64,000 bases of DNA from Pararhodobacter sp. CCB-MM2 (GTDB lineage: Bacteria > Pseudomonadota > Alphaproteobacteria > Rhodobacterales > Rhodobacteraceae). The position numbers and the translations under genes are program-made. The DNA lies in the NCBI RefSeq assembly GCF_001691415.1, contig NZ_LRRR01000003.1, positions 1 through 64,000 on the forward strand, in the 5' to 3' direction. Below, in pieces: positions 53,637 to 62,344 of this stretch (the stretch's first letter is position 1; every line of letters starts with the position of its first letter). The notes beneath the pieces are model-generated. The model saw nothing but the letters and a program-made list of their open reading frames with translations, made no database searches and was not told the origin of the DNA.

Positions 53637-54311
53637 TCAAACCGGTCCGCGCAGGAACTGGAAGGCCGCTGCCGGGAAAACGATCAGCGCCATGGCGCCC
53701 AGCATCACCAACAGAAGCACGATCATCACCAAGCCACGCCACCGGTTGCGCGGCGCGAGGCTGCTGGCGGCGTCCTCCGAGGCGACCTCGGCCGCATCGC
53801 GGAAGGCGTCGCCCAGCGCATCCTCATCCTCAGGACTGTCCTGATCGTCGATCCAGGCATCCTTGCTGAGGATCGAGGCGCGGCGCGGCCGGGCGGCTTT
53901 CGGGCTGCCGGCGGGAACATCATCGCGGAACGCCGCAGCGAAGGGGCTGCGCGAGGGCGGCACGGTGCCGACGTCCTCCACCGAGGCCATCAGGCTGGCG
54001 ACGTCGATCGAGGTCTTGCCGTCCTTCACCGTCACCTGCGGCGCCCGGTCCTGCTGGGCGGAGAGCTGGGTCACCACGCTGTCGGCGGCGTCCTGAACCA
54101 CGCTGCCCGGCGGACGGCGCGAGCTGCGCAGCGAGGGCCAGCGGCCGGTCAGCGTGGCGCGACGCGCGGGCGGGCGGGGCGGCGAATTGGGATTGCGCAG
54201 GATGCCGACGCGTGCCTGACGCTCCAACCGGGAAAGCCGGCGCGACATGCTGGCGTCGGCGCCATCGGTTTCCGTGCCGCTTTCGGCTTGGCTGCGCGTG
54301 GGATCCTGCAT
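53637..54311 (-). CDS. Hypothetical protein with C-terminal membrane anchor
   Basis: A 224-residue protein, mostly polar and rich in Arg, Ala, Ser and Asp, ending in one hydrophobic segment (GLVMIVLLLVMLGAMALIV) close to the C-terminus, so it looks like a C-tail-anchored membrane protein with a cytoplasmic body. SQAESGTETDGADASMSRRL near the start and the EDEDALGDAFRDAAEVASED acidic stretch suggest disorder. ATG 54311 has a GCAGGAC upstream. No domain recognised. Single gene with no visible partner. Confidence 0.6.
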   Translation of the reverse strand: MQDPTRSQAESGTETDGADASMSRRLSRLERQARVGILRNPNSPPRPPARRATLTGRWPSLRSSRRPPGSVVQDAADSVVTQLSAQQDRAPQVTVKDGKTSIDVASLMASVEDVGTVPPSRSPFAAAFRDDVPAGSPKAARPRRASILSKDAWIDDQDSPEDEDALGDAFRDAAEVASEDAASSLAPRNRWRGLVMIVLLLVMLGAMALIVFPAAAFQFLRGPV

Positions 54312-54455
54312 CGTGTCCTGCCCCTGTCTCAAGGCCCGGTGCGTCGGGCCTGGCCTCGTCTCTAGATCCCGTTCGCCGGTATGGGCGGCGGGTCATCGAG
54401 GGTCAGGATCGCCAAGCTGGGTTAAGATCCGCTGAACAACCCTTTGGGAAGACGC

Positions 54456-54484
54456 AAAAAAGGCCGAGGCATGGCGCCCCGGCC
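54456..54484 (-). terminator. Terminator of secB
   Basis: On the minus strand GGCCGGGGC pairs with GCCTCGGCC and is followed by six T residues (plus-strand A run 54456-54461), about 50 bp after the secB stop. Confidence 0.85.
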
Positions 54485-54536
54485 TTTCCGAATTCTCGAC
54501 AATCGCACCAAATCAGCGCGATTGTTTCCGCATACC

Positions 54537-55079
54537 TTACGACAGCACGGTGCCGGCAGGCGCGCCGGTCGGAGCGGCGTTCTGCGCCTGCTGACGGGCC
54601 AGCTGCTGGCGGTACATCGCCATGAAGTCGATCATGTCCAGGTTCAGCGGCGGGAAGCCACCGTCGCGGGTCACGTCCGAGATGATGCGGCGCGCGAAGG
54701 GGAACACGATGCGCGGGCATTCGATCAGCAGGAACGGATGCAGCTGCTCTTGCGGTAGGCCGTCGATCAGGAAGATGCCGCCGTATTCCAGCTCCACGAG
54801 GTAGAGGGTCTTGCCGCTCCCCTTGTGCTTGGATTCGACGCGGTACTTCGAGATCACCTCGTAATGGCCGTCGGCTTCGCGCTTCTTGGCGTCGAGGCTG
54901 ACCTGCACCTGAATGTCGGGCTGGCCCGGAGGCAGAACGCCGTCGCCACGCACGATGGCGTTTTCGAACGACAGATCCCGCACGAACTGCGCGAGCACCT
55001 GGAATTTCACTTGCGGCTGCGCGCCGGGCTGAGCGGCTGCACCTTCTTGCGGCGCGGCGCCGTTGCCTTCTTCGGCCAT
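54537..55079 (-). CDS. secB: Protein-export chaperone SecB
   Basis: Cytoplasmic tetrameric chaperone that keeps preproteins unfolded and hands them to SecA. Family features include FQVLAQFVRDLSFENAIV near residue 25 and ECPRIVFPFARRIISDVTRDGGFPPLNL near 127, with LDMIDFMAMYRQQ at the C-terminus. The first 25 residues are a Gly/Ala/Gln-rich extension (EGNGAAPQEGAAAQPGAQ) common in alphaproteobacterial SecB. Length 180 aa. Confidence 0.96.
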   Translation of the reverse strand: MAEEGNGAAPQEGAAAQPGAQPQVKFQVLAQFVRDLSFENAIVRGDGVLPPGQPDIQVQVSLDAKKREADGHYEVISKYRVESKHKGSGKTLYLVELEYGGIFLIDGLPQEQLHPFLLIECPRIVFPFARRIISDVTRDGGFPPLNLDMIDFMAMYRQQLARQQAQNAAPTGAPAGTVLS

Positions 55080-55190
55080 GATCCTCTCCTGCGTTTCATT
55101 TGCCTTTGGCGGGGTTTCTAGCAGGCTGGAACCGGGGCCTCAATGCCGCGCGGACCCCGCGAGAGGCCGGAAAACCACCACGTTTCGCGG

Positions 55191-55646
55191 TCAGGGGCGA
55201 TGATCCTCGACCCGGCGGTCGGGATCGAGGGGATCGCGTGTGCTCGGCCCTTCGGTGAACTCACCCTCGAACACGTCGTCGCGGCGGTATGTGCGGGTGC
55301 TGACCACGGTGGTCCGGGCACCGATGGCGCGCACGATGGTGCGTTGCAGCGGCGGCACCAGCAGCGCGAGGCCCAGCGCGTCCGTCAGGAAGCCCGGCAG
55401 GATCAGCAGCAGGCCCGCCGTCATGCGGAAAGCGCCCTCGGCGAGGAAGGTGCCGGGCTGCATCCGCAGGCCTCCCTGCATCACGGCAACGGCGCGGGCT
55501 TGTTGCCCCCGCAGCACCGAGGCCCCGGCCATGGCCGAGAGCAGGATCAGCGCCAAGGTCGCGGCCACCCCGATCTGTCCACCCACGGCAATGAAGAGGG
55601 CGATTTCGATCAGCGGCAACAGCACGAAGATCAGCAAGGCAGGCAC
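55191..55646 (-). CDS. fxsA: FxsA family membrane protein
   Basis: Small inner-membrane protein of unknown function; in E. coli FxsA overproduction relieves exclusion of phage T7 by F plasmid. The N-terminal hydrophobic stretch PALLIFVLLPLIEIALFIAVG and the central LLILPGFLTDALGLALLVPP helix are typical. GTG 55646 is preferred (AAGGGA seven bases upstream) over an in-frame TTG at 55652. Length 151 aa. Divergent from the Tim44-like gene. Confidence 0.88.
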   Translation of the reverse strand: MPALLIFVLLPLIEIALFIAVGGQIGVAATLALILLSAMAGASVLRGQQARAVAVMQGGLRMQPGTFLAEGAFRMTAGLLLILPGFLTDALGLALLVPPLQRTIVRAIGARTTVVSTRTYRRDDVFEGEFTEGPSTRDPLDPDRRVEDHRP

Positions 55647-55768
55647 GGGCAATCCCTTTCGTTAACCTGCGCCCCGCTGCCGCATCTCGTGCGGTAGACA
55701 TAGGGCGCGACGCACCCTACATAAGCAACGATCGTATGAAACCAAGGCCGCACGCCCCCGAGGACATG

Positions 55769-56437
55769 ATGGATTCCGCCGTGATACAACTTCTGGTTCT
55801 CGCCGGCATTGCCGTATTCCTGATCCTGAAGCTACGCTCGGTGCTGGGAACGCGCGACGGCTACGAGCGTCCGCCCGAGCCCGCACCCGGTCCCGCAAGC
55901 CCCGCACCGCGGGCCAATCGCGGCTTCGAGGTGATCGAAGGCGGCGAGGATCGCGATATCACCGATCACGTTCCCGCGAACTCGGACGCTGCGACGGCGC
56001 TGGCGGCGATGAAGCGCGCCGAGCCCTCGTTCAACGTCAGTGAGTTCCTTGGCGGGGCCCGCGGCGCCTATGAGATGATCCTCATGGGCTTCGAGAATGG
56101 CCAGCTTGATGACCTCGTGCCGTTCCTTTCGCGTGACGTGTTCGAGAGCTTCGACGAAGTGGTCCAGCACCGCGAGCGCGAAGGCCTGACCGTCGAGGCC
56201 AGCTTCGTCGGCCTGCGCGAGATCGAGGTCGCCGCCGCCCGTTTCGACCCGACCACCCGCGAGGCCGAGATCACTATCCGCTTCACCGGCGAGATCACCT
56301 CGGTCGTGCGCGATCGCAACGGCACCGTGGTCGAGGGCGACCCCAACCGCATCAAGCAAGAGCGTGACTCGTGGACCTTCGCCCGCAAGATGGGGTCCGA
56401 CAACCCGAACTGGCGTCTGGTCGCGACCGGCGACTGA
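55769..56437 (+). CDS. Tim44/TimA-family protein
   Basis: A membrane-anchored protein of 222 aa with a Tim44-like C-terminal domain related to the mitochondrial import motor component; bacterial TimA proteins sit at the inner membrane with unclear role. One N-terminal helix (SAVIQLLVLAGIAVFLILKL), a Pro-rich linker, then the Tim44 domain from about residue 80: NVSEFLGGARGAYEMILMGFE and RDVFESFDEVVQHRER. ATG 55769 sits four bases after GAGGA. It is followed 20 bp later by an Smr-domain gene. Confidence 0.87.
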   Translation: MDSAVIQLLVLAGIAVFLILKLRSVLGTRDGYERPPEPAPGPASPAPRANRGFEVIEGGEDRDITDHVPANSDAATALAAMKRAEPSFNVSEFLGGARGAYEMILMGFENGQLDDLVPFLSRDVFESFDEVVQHREREGLTVEASFVGLREIEVAAARFDPTTREAEITIRFTGEITSVVRDRNGTVVEGDPNRIKQERDSWTFARKMGSDNPNWRLVATGD

Positions 56438-56456
56438 CCCTCAGGAAAGGGTCGCC

Positions 56457-57104
56457 ATGCCGCGCCGCCGCCTCTCAGACGATGAGCGCGAGCTCTGGCA
56501 ACGCGTGGCGCGATCGGCGAACCGGCTGAAGCTGTCCGGCGATCCGCTGGAGCCTGACACCCGCAAGGGTCCGATCCCCGATCCCAAGCTGACGGAAAGT
56601 GGCGCCGCGCAACCGGCGCCGCCGCCCTTTCCGGATCCCCCCAAGAAGAAGCGCGCGCTTCCCCTGCCCCCCTCGGCCGGGCGCAAGACGCCGCCGCCCG
56701 TGCAGTTCGATCTGGCGGAAAGCATCGGCGACCGGCTGGCGCGGGAACCTGTGCGGATGGATCGCAACCTCCACCGCTCGATGAGCCGCGGCAAGCTGGA
56801 GCCCGAGGCGCGGATCGACCTGCATGGCATGACGGTCGCGCAGGCCCATGGTGCGTTGAACGGCTTCATCCTCTCGGCCCATACGCGCGGGCTGCGGCTG
56901 GTGCTGGTGATTACCGGCAAGGGCCGCAAGACCGCGCCCGACCATTTTGCGCCGATGCCGGCCCGCGCGGGCGTGCTGAAACACGAAGTCCCGCAATGGC
57001 TGCGCATGGCGCCACTGTCGCCCTTGGTGTTGGAAGTTCGCGAAAGCCACCGCAGCCATGGCGGCACGGGCGCTTACTACGTCTACCTGAAAAAGCGCCG
57101 TTAG
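56457..57104 (+). CDS. Smr-domain protein
   Basis: Contains a C-terminal Smr domain, a nicking-endonuclease-like or RNA-binding fold found in MutS2 and solo proteins. The DLHGMT sequence near residue 121 and the TGKGRKT motif near 153 are the signature. The first roughly 100 residues are polar and Pro-rich. Length 215 aa; ATG 56457 has AGGAAAGG upstream. It overlaps the stop of the convergent DUF900 gene. Role in ribosome or mRNA quality control is family inference. Confidence 0.9.
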   Translation: MPRRRLSDDERELWQRVARSANRLKLSGDPLEPDTRKGPIPDPKLTESGAAQPAPPPFPDPPKKKRALPLPPSAGRKTPPPVQFDLAESIGDRLAREPVRMDRNLHRSMSRGKLEPEARIDLHGMTVAQAHGALNGFILSAHTRGLRLVLVITGKGRKTAPDHFAPMPARAGVLKHEVPQWLRMAPLSPLVLEVRESHRSHGGTGAYYVYLKKRR

Positions 57105-58300
57105 CCGTCCTGCGCGGGCAGGTCGTCCTCGTCGGGCTCCTCGATCACCATGCGCCGCAGCCACCACGGTAGCACTGCACGGCGCGACCGGCGTTGATCC
57201 CCGGCGGTGGTGATGTCGGTGAGCGGCGTCAGGATCACCTCGGTGGTGTTCTGCAGCGTCAGGATCGTCGCCGGCAGCAGCGGGACCGAGCCCGAGGCCT
57301 CATCCCCCAGCGCGACGTTCATTGCGTTCATCTGCTCTAGCAAGCCGATCAGCGCGGGCGAAGATCCGGCGGTGAAATGCCCGTCGCCCGAGCCGAAGGC
57401 GCTGACATCGACCACCGTCACACCCAGATCGGCCACCTCCTGCGGATCGGCCATATTGCCCAGTCGCGCCCTCTCGCCGGTCAGGCTGGCTGAGAGCGTC
57501 AGGATGCGGTCCCGCTGCGAGGTGACGATCAGGAAGGGGTCGGGCAGATCCCCGATGGCGCGGACCTGTTGGCGGAACAGTTCCACATCCAGATCCGGCG
57601 AGATCAGGATCACGCCGCCGATGTTCTGCATCACGGGATCGTGGGTCAGGGCGATCTGGCGCAGGGTCTCCATCACCAGATGCGAGCCCATGGAATGCGC
57701 AATCAGGATGATGCGGCGCGGCCCGGCCCGACGCACCTGCGTCAGCATGTCGATCAGCCCGTCGCGCGCGAACAGCGCGGAATCCCGGTCATGCGCGTAA
57801 GCCAGAGGCGCGCCCAGCGAGGGCCAGGAATAGTGCAGCATCACGCCCGGGATGTTCAGGTCGTAATCCAGCTGCGCCGTGCGATAGACCCCTTCGATGA
57901 AGGCGGTGTTGAACCCATGCACGAAGACCACGGCCTCATTCTGGCCGGCGGGTTGCGCGGCCAGCTCCTGCCGAAGGTCGGCGACGAAGGCCTCGGGCGT
58001 TTCGGGACGGGCCTCGGCCAGCATGAAATGCCGTGCCGGATCGGCGGCTTGCCGGGGACGCTGCCGCGGAATGGCGCCACGCTCACGCTCAGGCGGGATC
58101 GACACGACGTAATGGCCATACGTCACGTCCTGCGCCCGCTCCCAGCCCGGAACCGGCTGGTTGGGATCGGCGCCGCGCGTGGTGCCGACCAGCACGCTGC
58201 GGGCGATGGCACCGTCGGCCGGGGTCTCGACGAAATCGACCTGCTCGCGCACCGCGCAGGCGGCCAGCAGGGTCAGGGACAACAGGAACAGAACACGCAT
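57101..58300 (-). CDS. DUF900-type alpha/beta hydrolase lipoprotein
   Basis: An esterase-like protein of the alpha/beta-hydrolase family DUF900, about 399 aa. MRVLFLLSLTLLAACAVRE is a lipoprotein signal with acylated Cys at residue 15. The oxyanion region is EAVVFVHGFNTAF, and the nucleophile Ser is in LIAHSMGSHLVMETL. FGSGDGHFTAG is consistent with the catalytic His. A C-terminal acidic-basic tail follows. ATG 58300. Function unknown. Confidence 0.85.
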   Translation of the reverse strand: MRVLFLLSLTLLAACAVREQVDFVETPADGAIARSVLVGTTRGADPNQPVPGWERAQDVTYGHYVVSIPPERERGAIPRQRPRQAADPARHFMLAEARPETPEAFVADLRQELAAQPAGQNEAVVFVHGFNTAFIEGVYRTAQLDYDLNIPGVMLHYSWPSLGAPLAYAHDRDSALFARDGLIDMLTQVRRAGPRRIILIAHSMGSHLVMETLRQIALTHDPVMQNIGGVILISPDLDVELFRQQVRAIGDLPDPFLIVTSQRDRILTLSASLTGERARLGNMADPQEVADLGVTVVDVSAFGSGDGHFTAGSSPALIGLLEQMNAMNVALGDEASGSVPLLPATILTLQNTTEVILTPLTDITTAGDQRRSRRAVLPWWLRRMVIEEPDEDDLPAQDG

Positions 58301-58427
58301 CGTCAGGCTTCCGGCCGGGGGATCGCCCCTTGATACACGAGCCATGTGACGCCGTCATGGGGGATGCCCGCTGCCTGGACGATTTTCCCGCTTCCCCCGG
58401 ACGGGGGGCAGGCAGTAAGGGGGAAGG

Positions 58428-59675
58428 ATGCGCGATATCCTGATCTCTGCCCGCTCCGCCGCCGACCAGTTGCGCCCGCTCTTCGAGCCGACGCCACTGC
58501 AGCGCAACGATCACCTGTCGAACCGCTTCGGGGCCGATATCTGGCTCAAGCGCGAAGACCTGACGCCGGTGCGCAGCTACAAGATCCGCGGCGCCGTCAA
58601 CGCGATGACCCGGCTGCTTGAGGAAAGCCCGGATCAGGAGATCTTCGTCTGCGCCTCGGCCGGGAACCATGCGCAGGGCGTGGCCTTCGCCTGCCGCCAT
58701 TTCGGCAAGAAGGGCGTGATCTACATGCCGGTGACGACGCCGAAGCAGAAGATCGACAAGACCCGCACCTTCGGCGGCGAAGCGATCGAGATCCGGCTGA
58801 CCGGCGACTATTTCGATCAGGCCCTTGCCGCCGCGCAGGCCTTCTGCGCCGAGGCCGGTGGCCATTTCCTGTCGCCCTTCGATGATGACGACGTGATCGA
58901 GGGGCAGGCCAGCATCGGCGCCGAGATCATGGACCAGCTGGGCCGCGCGCCCGACATCATCGTGCTGCCGGTCGGCGGGGGTGGTCTGGCCTCGGGCGTG
59001 AAGCGGTATTTCGAGGCCCTCGGTGCCCCGGTGACCCTGCGCTATGTGGAGCCGCTGGGCGGCGCCAGCCTGAGTGCCGCGCTGAAGGCCGGCGAGCCGG
59101 TGACGCTGAACAAGGTCGACGGCTTCGTTGACGGTGCCGCCGTCGCGCGCATCGGCGCCCGGCCCTTCGCCACGCTGAAGGATGCCGATCCCGCCGCCGT
59201 GCTGCTGGCGCCCGAGGACCGGATCTGCATCACCATGCTGGAGATGCTGAACGTCGAAGGCATCGTACTGGAACCCGCCGGCGCCTTGGCCATCGACGCC
59301 CTGCCCGACCTCGCCGAGGAGATCCGCGGCAAGACGGTGCTGTGCCTGACCTCGGGCGGGAATTTCGACTTCGAGCGTCTACCCGAGGTCAAGGAACGCG
59401 CCATGCGTTTTGCCGGGACGAAGAAATACTTCATCCTGCGCCTGCCTCAGCGTCCGGGTGCGCTGCGCGATTTCCTGCAGATCCTCGGCCCCGAGGACGA
59501 CATCGCGCGCTTCGAATACCTGAAGAAATCGGCCCGCAACTTCGGCTCGGTGCTGATCGGCATCGAAACCTCGCGGGCCGAGAACATCACCGAGCTCTTC
59601 GTCCGCATGACCGAAGCCGGGTTCGATTATCGCGATGTGACCATCGACGAGACGCTGGCGAATTTCCTCGTCTGA
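58428..59675 (+). CDS. ilvA: Threonine ammonia-lyase
   Basis: PLP enzyme deaminating threonine to 2-oxobutanoate, the first step to isoleucine. The PLP Lys lies in LKREDLTPVRSYKIRGA near residue 50, the SAGNHAQGVAFACRH loop follows, and glycine-rich VLPVGGGGLASGVK binds PLP phosphate. The C-terminal about 80 residues form a single ACT-like regulatory module (FILRLPQRPGALRDFLQIL). Length 415 aa. It begins 83 bp after the DUF900 start, divergent from it. Confidence 0.95.
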   Translation: MRDILISARSAADQLRPLFEPTPLQRNDHLSNRFGADIWLKREDLTPVRSYKIRGAVNAMTRLLEESPDQEIFVCASAGNHAQGVAFACRHFGKKGVIYMPVTTPKQKIDKTRTFGGEAIEIRLTGDYFDQALAAAQAFCAEAGGHFLSPFDDDDVIEGQASIGAEIMDQLGRAPDIIVLPVGGGGLASGVKRYFEALGAPVTLRYVEPLGGASLSAALKAGEPVTLNKVDGFVDGAAVARIGARPFATLKDADPAAVLLAPEDRICITMLEMLNVEGIVLEPAGALAIDALPDLAEEIRGKTVLCLTSGGNFDFERLPEVKERAMRFAGTKKYFILRLPQRPGALRDFLQILGPEDDIARFEYLKKSARNFGSVLIGIETSRAENITELFVRMTEAGFDYRDVTIDETLANFLV

Positions 59676-59765
59676 GCGGCGCCGAGCGATCCCTGCCCTG
59701 AGCGGAACCAGGGCGGGATTGCGACGGCAACACGCGGCAGGCGTTGAAACCCGGCCGGGCGGTCG

Positions 59766-60092
59766 TCAGGCCGCCAGCTTCGGCAGACCGTCGATGAAAG
59801 CCACGCGCGAATTCTCATAGCTGCGGCGCACGGCCGGCAGGTCGACTTTCGCCGCTTCACCGTTGTTCGCCTGCGTCTCGGATTGCGCGCAAAGCGCCGC
59901 GAATTCCCGGAACCCCAGGTTCAACGCCGCACCCTTCAGAAAGTGCAGATCGGCCGCCAGATCCTCGGCGGGACCGGCGGGATCAAGACGGGCGAGTCCT
60001 TCCTCGACCTCCTGCAGGAAGACCTCGACGACTTCGTCGAAGGCCTCGCCCATATCCGACCTCAATTCTGCCACATGGGACCAGTCTATCAT
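59766..60092 (-). CDS. Hpt-domain phosphotransfer protein
   Basis: A single Hpt four-helix domain of 108 aa. The phosphorylatable His is H50 in DLHFLKGAALNLGF. ATG 60092 has GGAGG seven bases upstream; a preceding in-frame TTG is less likely. It is divergent from a PP2C response regulator and is a plausible partner for its receiver domain. Its sensor kinase is not in this window. Confidence 0.85.
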   Translation of the reverse strand: MIDWSHVAELRSDMGEAFDEVVEVFLQEVEEGLARLDPAGPAEDLAADLHFLKGAALNLGFREFAALCAQSETQANNGEAAKVDLPAVRRSYENSRVAFIDGLPKLAA

Positions 60093-60133
60093 GTCCAAAC
60101 CTCCGCTGTTTGCGACAGCATGTCATACAAGCG

Positions 60134-60149
60134 CTAATCGAAAGCTAAC
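60134..60149. promoter_or_regulatory. Near-consensus CtrA site between Hpt and RbaY-like genes
   Basis: CTAA, seven bases, CTAAC (60134-60149) differs from the CtrA consensus TTAA-N7-TTAAC at the first base of each half. It lies in the Hpt/RbaY divergent region. Function is inferred from resemblance only. Confidence 0.4.
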
Positions 60150-60238
60150 GGCCGGGAAACCATCAAATCGACGCAGGGCTTCAGCTTTTCTTAAGCGGCG
60201 TGAGGAACAACAGTAGTATTAATTTCGACAGGTGCGCA

Positions 60239-61519
60239 GTGCCCTCAGTAGCTCCCTCTCCGATCGACACGCGACCCGCGCGTCCGCCCGCCCATGATCG
60301 GGCGATCAGGCATGTGCTGATCGTGGACGATTCGCGCGCCCAGCGCATGATCGTCGAGGCCGGGCTGCGCAACCGGGGCTTCACCGTCCACCACGCCGCC
60401 TCCGGGGTAGAGGCGCTGGAACTGTGCAAGACGGTACCGGTCGATCTGGTGCTGTCCGACTGGATGATGCCCGGCATGACCGGCATCGAATTCTGCCGCG
60501 CCCTGCGGGAGATGCCCTCGGACCGCTATGTCTATTTCATTCTCCTGACCTCGAAATCCGAGAAGAGCGCCGTGGCCGAAGGGCTGGATGTCGGCGCCGA
60601 CGATTTCCTGTCCAAACCGCTGGATCAGGCCGAACTGCGCGCCCGTATCAACGCCGGTGAACGGGTGCTGGCCATGGAGCGCGCGCTGCGCGGCAACAAC
60701 GCGCTTCTGTCCGACACCTTGGCCCGTCTGCGTGCGCTCTATGATTCGCTCGACCGCGATCTGGTGGAGGCGCGGAACCTCCAGCAATCGCTGCTGCGGG
60801 AGCGTAATCACCGCTACCCGGAAGGGCATATCAGCCTGATGCTGCGCCCCTCGGGTCATGTCGGCGGCGATATGGTCGGCTTCTTCGAGATCACGCCCCA
60901 GATCACCGGCCTCTATGCCTTTGACGTCTCGGGACACGGTGTGGCCTCGGCCCTGCTGACGGCGCGGTTGTCCGGGCTGTTGTCCGGCACCTCGGCGGAT
61001 CAGAACATCGCCATTTCCGTCGGTCGCGACGGCCCGATGGGCCGCCCCCCGGCCGAAGTCGCAACCGCGATGAACCGGCTGATGCTTTCCGAGATCGAGA
61101 CAGAACGCTATGTGACGCTCGCCTATGCCGAGATCGACCGCGAGAGCGGTCGTCTGCGCATGGTGCAGGCCGGTCACCCCCATCCCATTGTGCAGCACGC
61201 CGATGGCAGCATCACCTTCCTCGGCGATGGCGGTCTGCCCGTGGGCCTGTTGGACAACGCCGACTGGACGGGTTTCGAGGCCCAGTTGCAACCCGGCGAG
61301 CGGCTGCTCCTTGTTTCAGACGGTGTCACCGAATGCCCTGATCCCGACGGGGAAGAGCTGGGCAACGAAGGGCTGGAGCGCCTGCTGCGCAAGCTGCACG
61401 GCTTGGGCGGGGCGCAATTGCTCGATGCGCTGATGTGGGAACTGGCCAATTGGCACGGGTCCGAGGATTTCCCCGACGACGTGTCCTGCGCCCTGTTCGA
61501 ATACGGCTTCGGCGAATAA
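60239..61519 (+). CDS. rbaY: Response regulator with PP2C phosphatase domain (RbaY-like)
   Basis: Receiver domain (about residues 25-140) fused to a SpoIIE/PP2C-type serine phosphatase. The phospho-acceptor Asp is in VLSDWMMPGMTG and the Lys in DFLSKPLD. The phosphatase has GGDMVGFFE, DVSGHGVASALLTARLS and GHPHPIV, VSDGVTECPDPDG metal-binding segments. This matches RbaY of Rhodobacter capsulatus, which acts with RbaV/RbaW in a partner-switching system affecting gene transfer agent production and stationary-phase survival. GTG 60239 with AGG upstream is chosen; another GTG at 60200 is possible. rbaV/rbaW are not in the window. Confidence 0.8.
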   Translation: MPSVAPSPIDTRPARPPAHDRAIRHVLIVDDSRAQRMIVEAGLRNRGFTVHHAASGVEALELCKTVPVDLVLSDWMMPGMTGIEFCRALREMPSDRYVYFILLTSKSEKSAVAEGLDVGADDFLSKPLDQAELRARINAGERVLAMERALRGNNALLSDTLARLRALYDSLDRDLVEARNLQQSLLRERNHRYPEGHISLMLRPSGHVGGDMVGFFEITPQITGLYAFDVSGHGVASALLTARLSGLLSGTSADQNIAISVGRDGPMGRPPAEVATAMNRLMLSEIETERYVTLAYAEIDRESGRLRMVQAGHPHPIVQHADGSITFLGDGGLPVGLLDNADWTGFEAQLQPGERLLLVSDGVTECPDPDGEELGNEGLERLLRKLHGLGGAQLLDALMWELANWHGSEDFPDDVSCALFEYGFGE

Positions 61520-61538
61520 CCCGCGCTTGGACCGAGGG

Positions 61539-62321
61539 TCAGTCGCGCGCCGCATCCTGTTGCAGGCGCGCTTCGATGGCTTTTAGCCGGGCCAGAACCT
61601 CGTCGCGGTATTCGTCCGTGCGGGCAGCGTCTTCCTCGTTATGCGCTTCCTGCATGGAGTTGACGATGAGGCCGACAAGCAGGTTCACCACCGCGAAGGT
61701 GGTGATCAGGATGAAGGGCACGAAGAAGGCCCAGGCGTAGGGATGGACCTCCATCACCGGACGCACGATGCCCATCGACCAGCTTTCCAGCGTCATCACC
61801 TGGAACAGCGAATAGGTCGAGGCGCCCAGATCGCCGAACCATTCCGGGAAGGCATCGCCGAAGAGCTGCGTCGCCAGCACGGCCGAGATGTAGAAGATCA
61901 TCCCCATCAACACGATCACCGAGCCCATGCCGGGGATCGCGCGCACGAAGCCTTCGACCACGCGGCGCAGCGTCGGGGCGACCGAGATCACCCGCAACAG
62001 CCGCAGCACCCGCAGGGCCCGCAACACGCTGAAATTGCCCGCGCCCGGTACGATGGCGATGCCGACGATGACGAAATCGAACAGGTTCCAGCCTGAGCGG
62101 AAGAACGATAACCGCAGCGCCACCAGCTTCAGCGCCAGCTCCACCACGAAGACCGCAAGGCAAGCCATGTCGATCGCCACGATCAGCGGCCCCGCCGCCG
62201 CCATCACGGCATCCGAGGTCTCCAGCCCCAAGACCACGGCGTTGAGCAGGATCACCCCGATGATGCCGTTGCGCACGATCGGGCGGTCGAGGAAGGAGAG
62301 GATGCGGTCGCTGAGGGGCAT
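61539..62321 (-). CDS. Bacterial voltage-gated sodium channel (NavBac)
   Basis: Single-domain six-helix channel of about 260 aa that forms tetramers. The S4 sensor has Arg residues at every third position in LRALRVLRLLRVISV. The selectivity filter TLESWSM is identical to that of NavAb. S1-S6 are visible in order, followed by a charged C-terminal coiled helix (EDAARTDEYRDEVLARLKAIEARLQQ) typical of NavBac. ATG 62321. Single gene, convergent with rbaY; role may be in motility or pH/Na homeostasis. A NavRosD-type channel is known in Roseobacter. Confidence 0.93.
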   Translation of the reverse strand: MPLSDRILSFLDRPIVRNGIIGVILLNAVVLGLETSDAVMAAAGPLIVAIDMACLAVFVVELALKLVALRLSFFRSGWNLFDFVIVGIAIVPGAGNFSVLRALRVLRLLRVISVAPTLRRVVEGFVRAIPGMGSVIVLMGMIFYISAVLATQLFGDAFPEWFGDLGASTYSLFQVMTLESWSMGIVRPVMEVHPYAWAFFVPFILITTFAVVNLLVGLIVNSMQEAHNEEDAARTDEYRDEVLARLKAIEARLQQDAARD

Positions 62322-62344
62322 GATCGGTCCGGTCAGGGGGCGTT

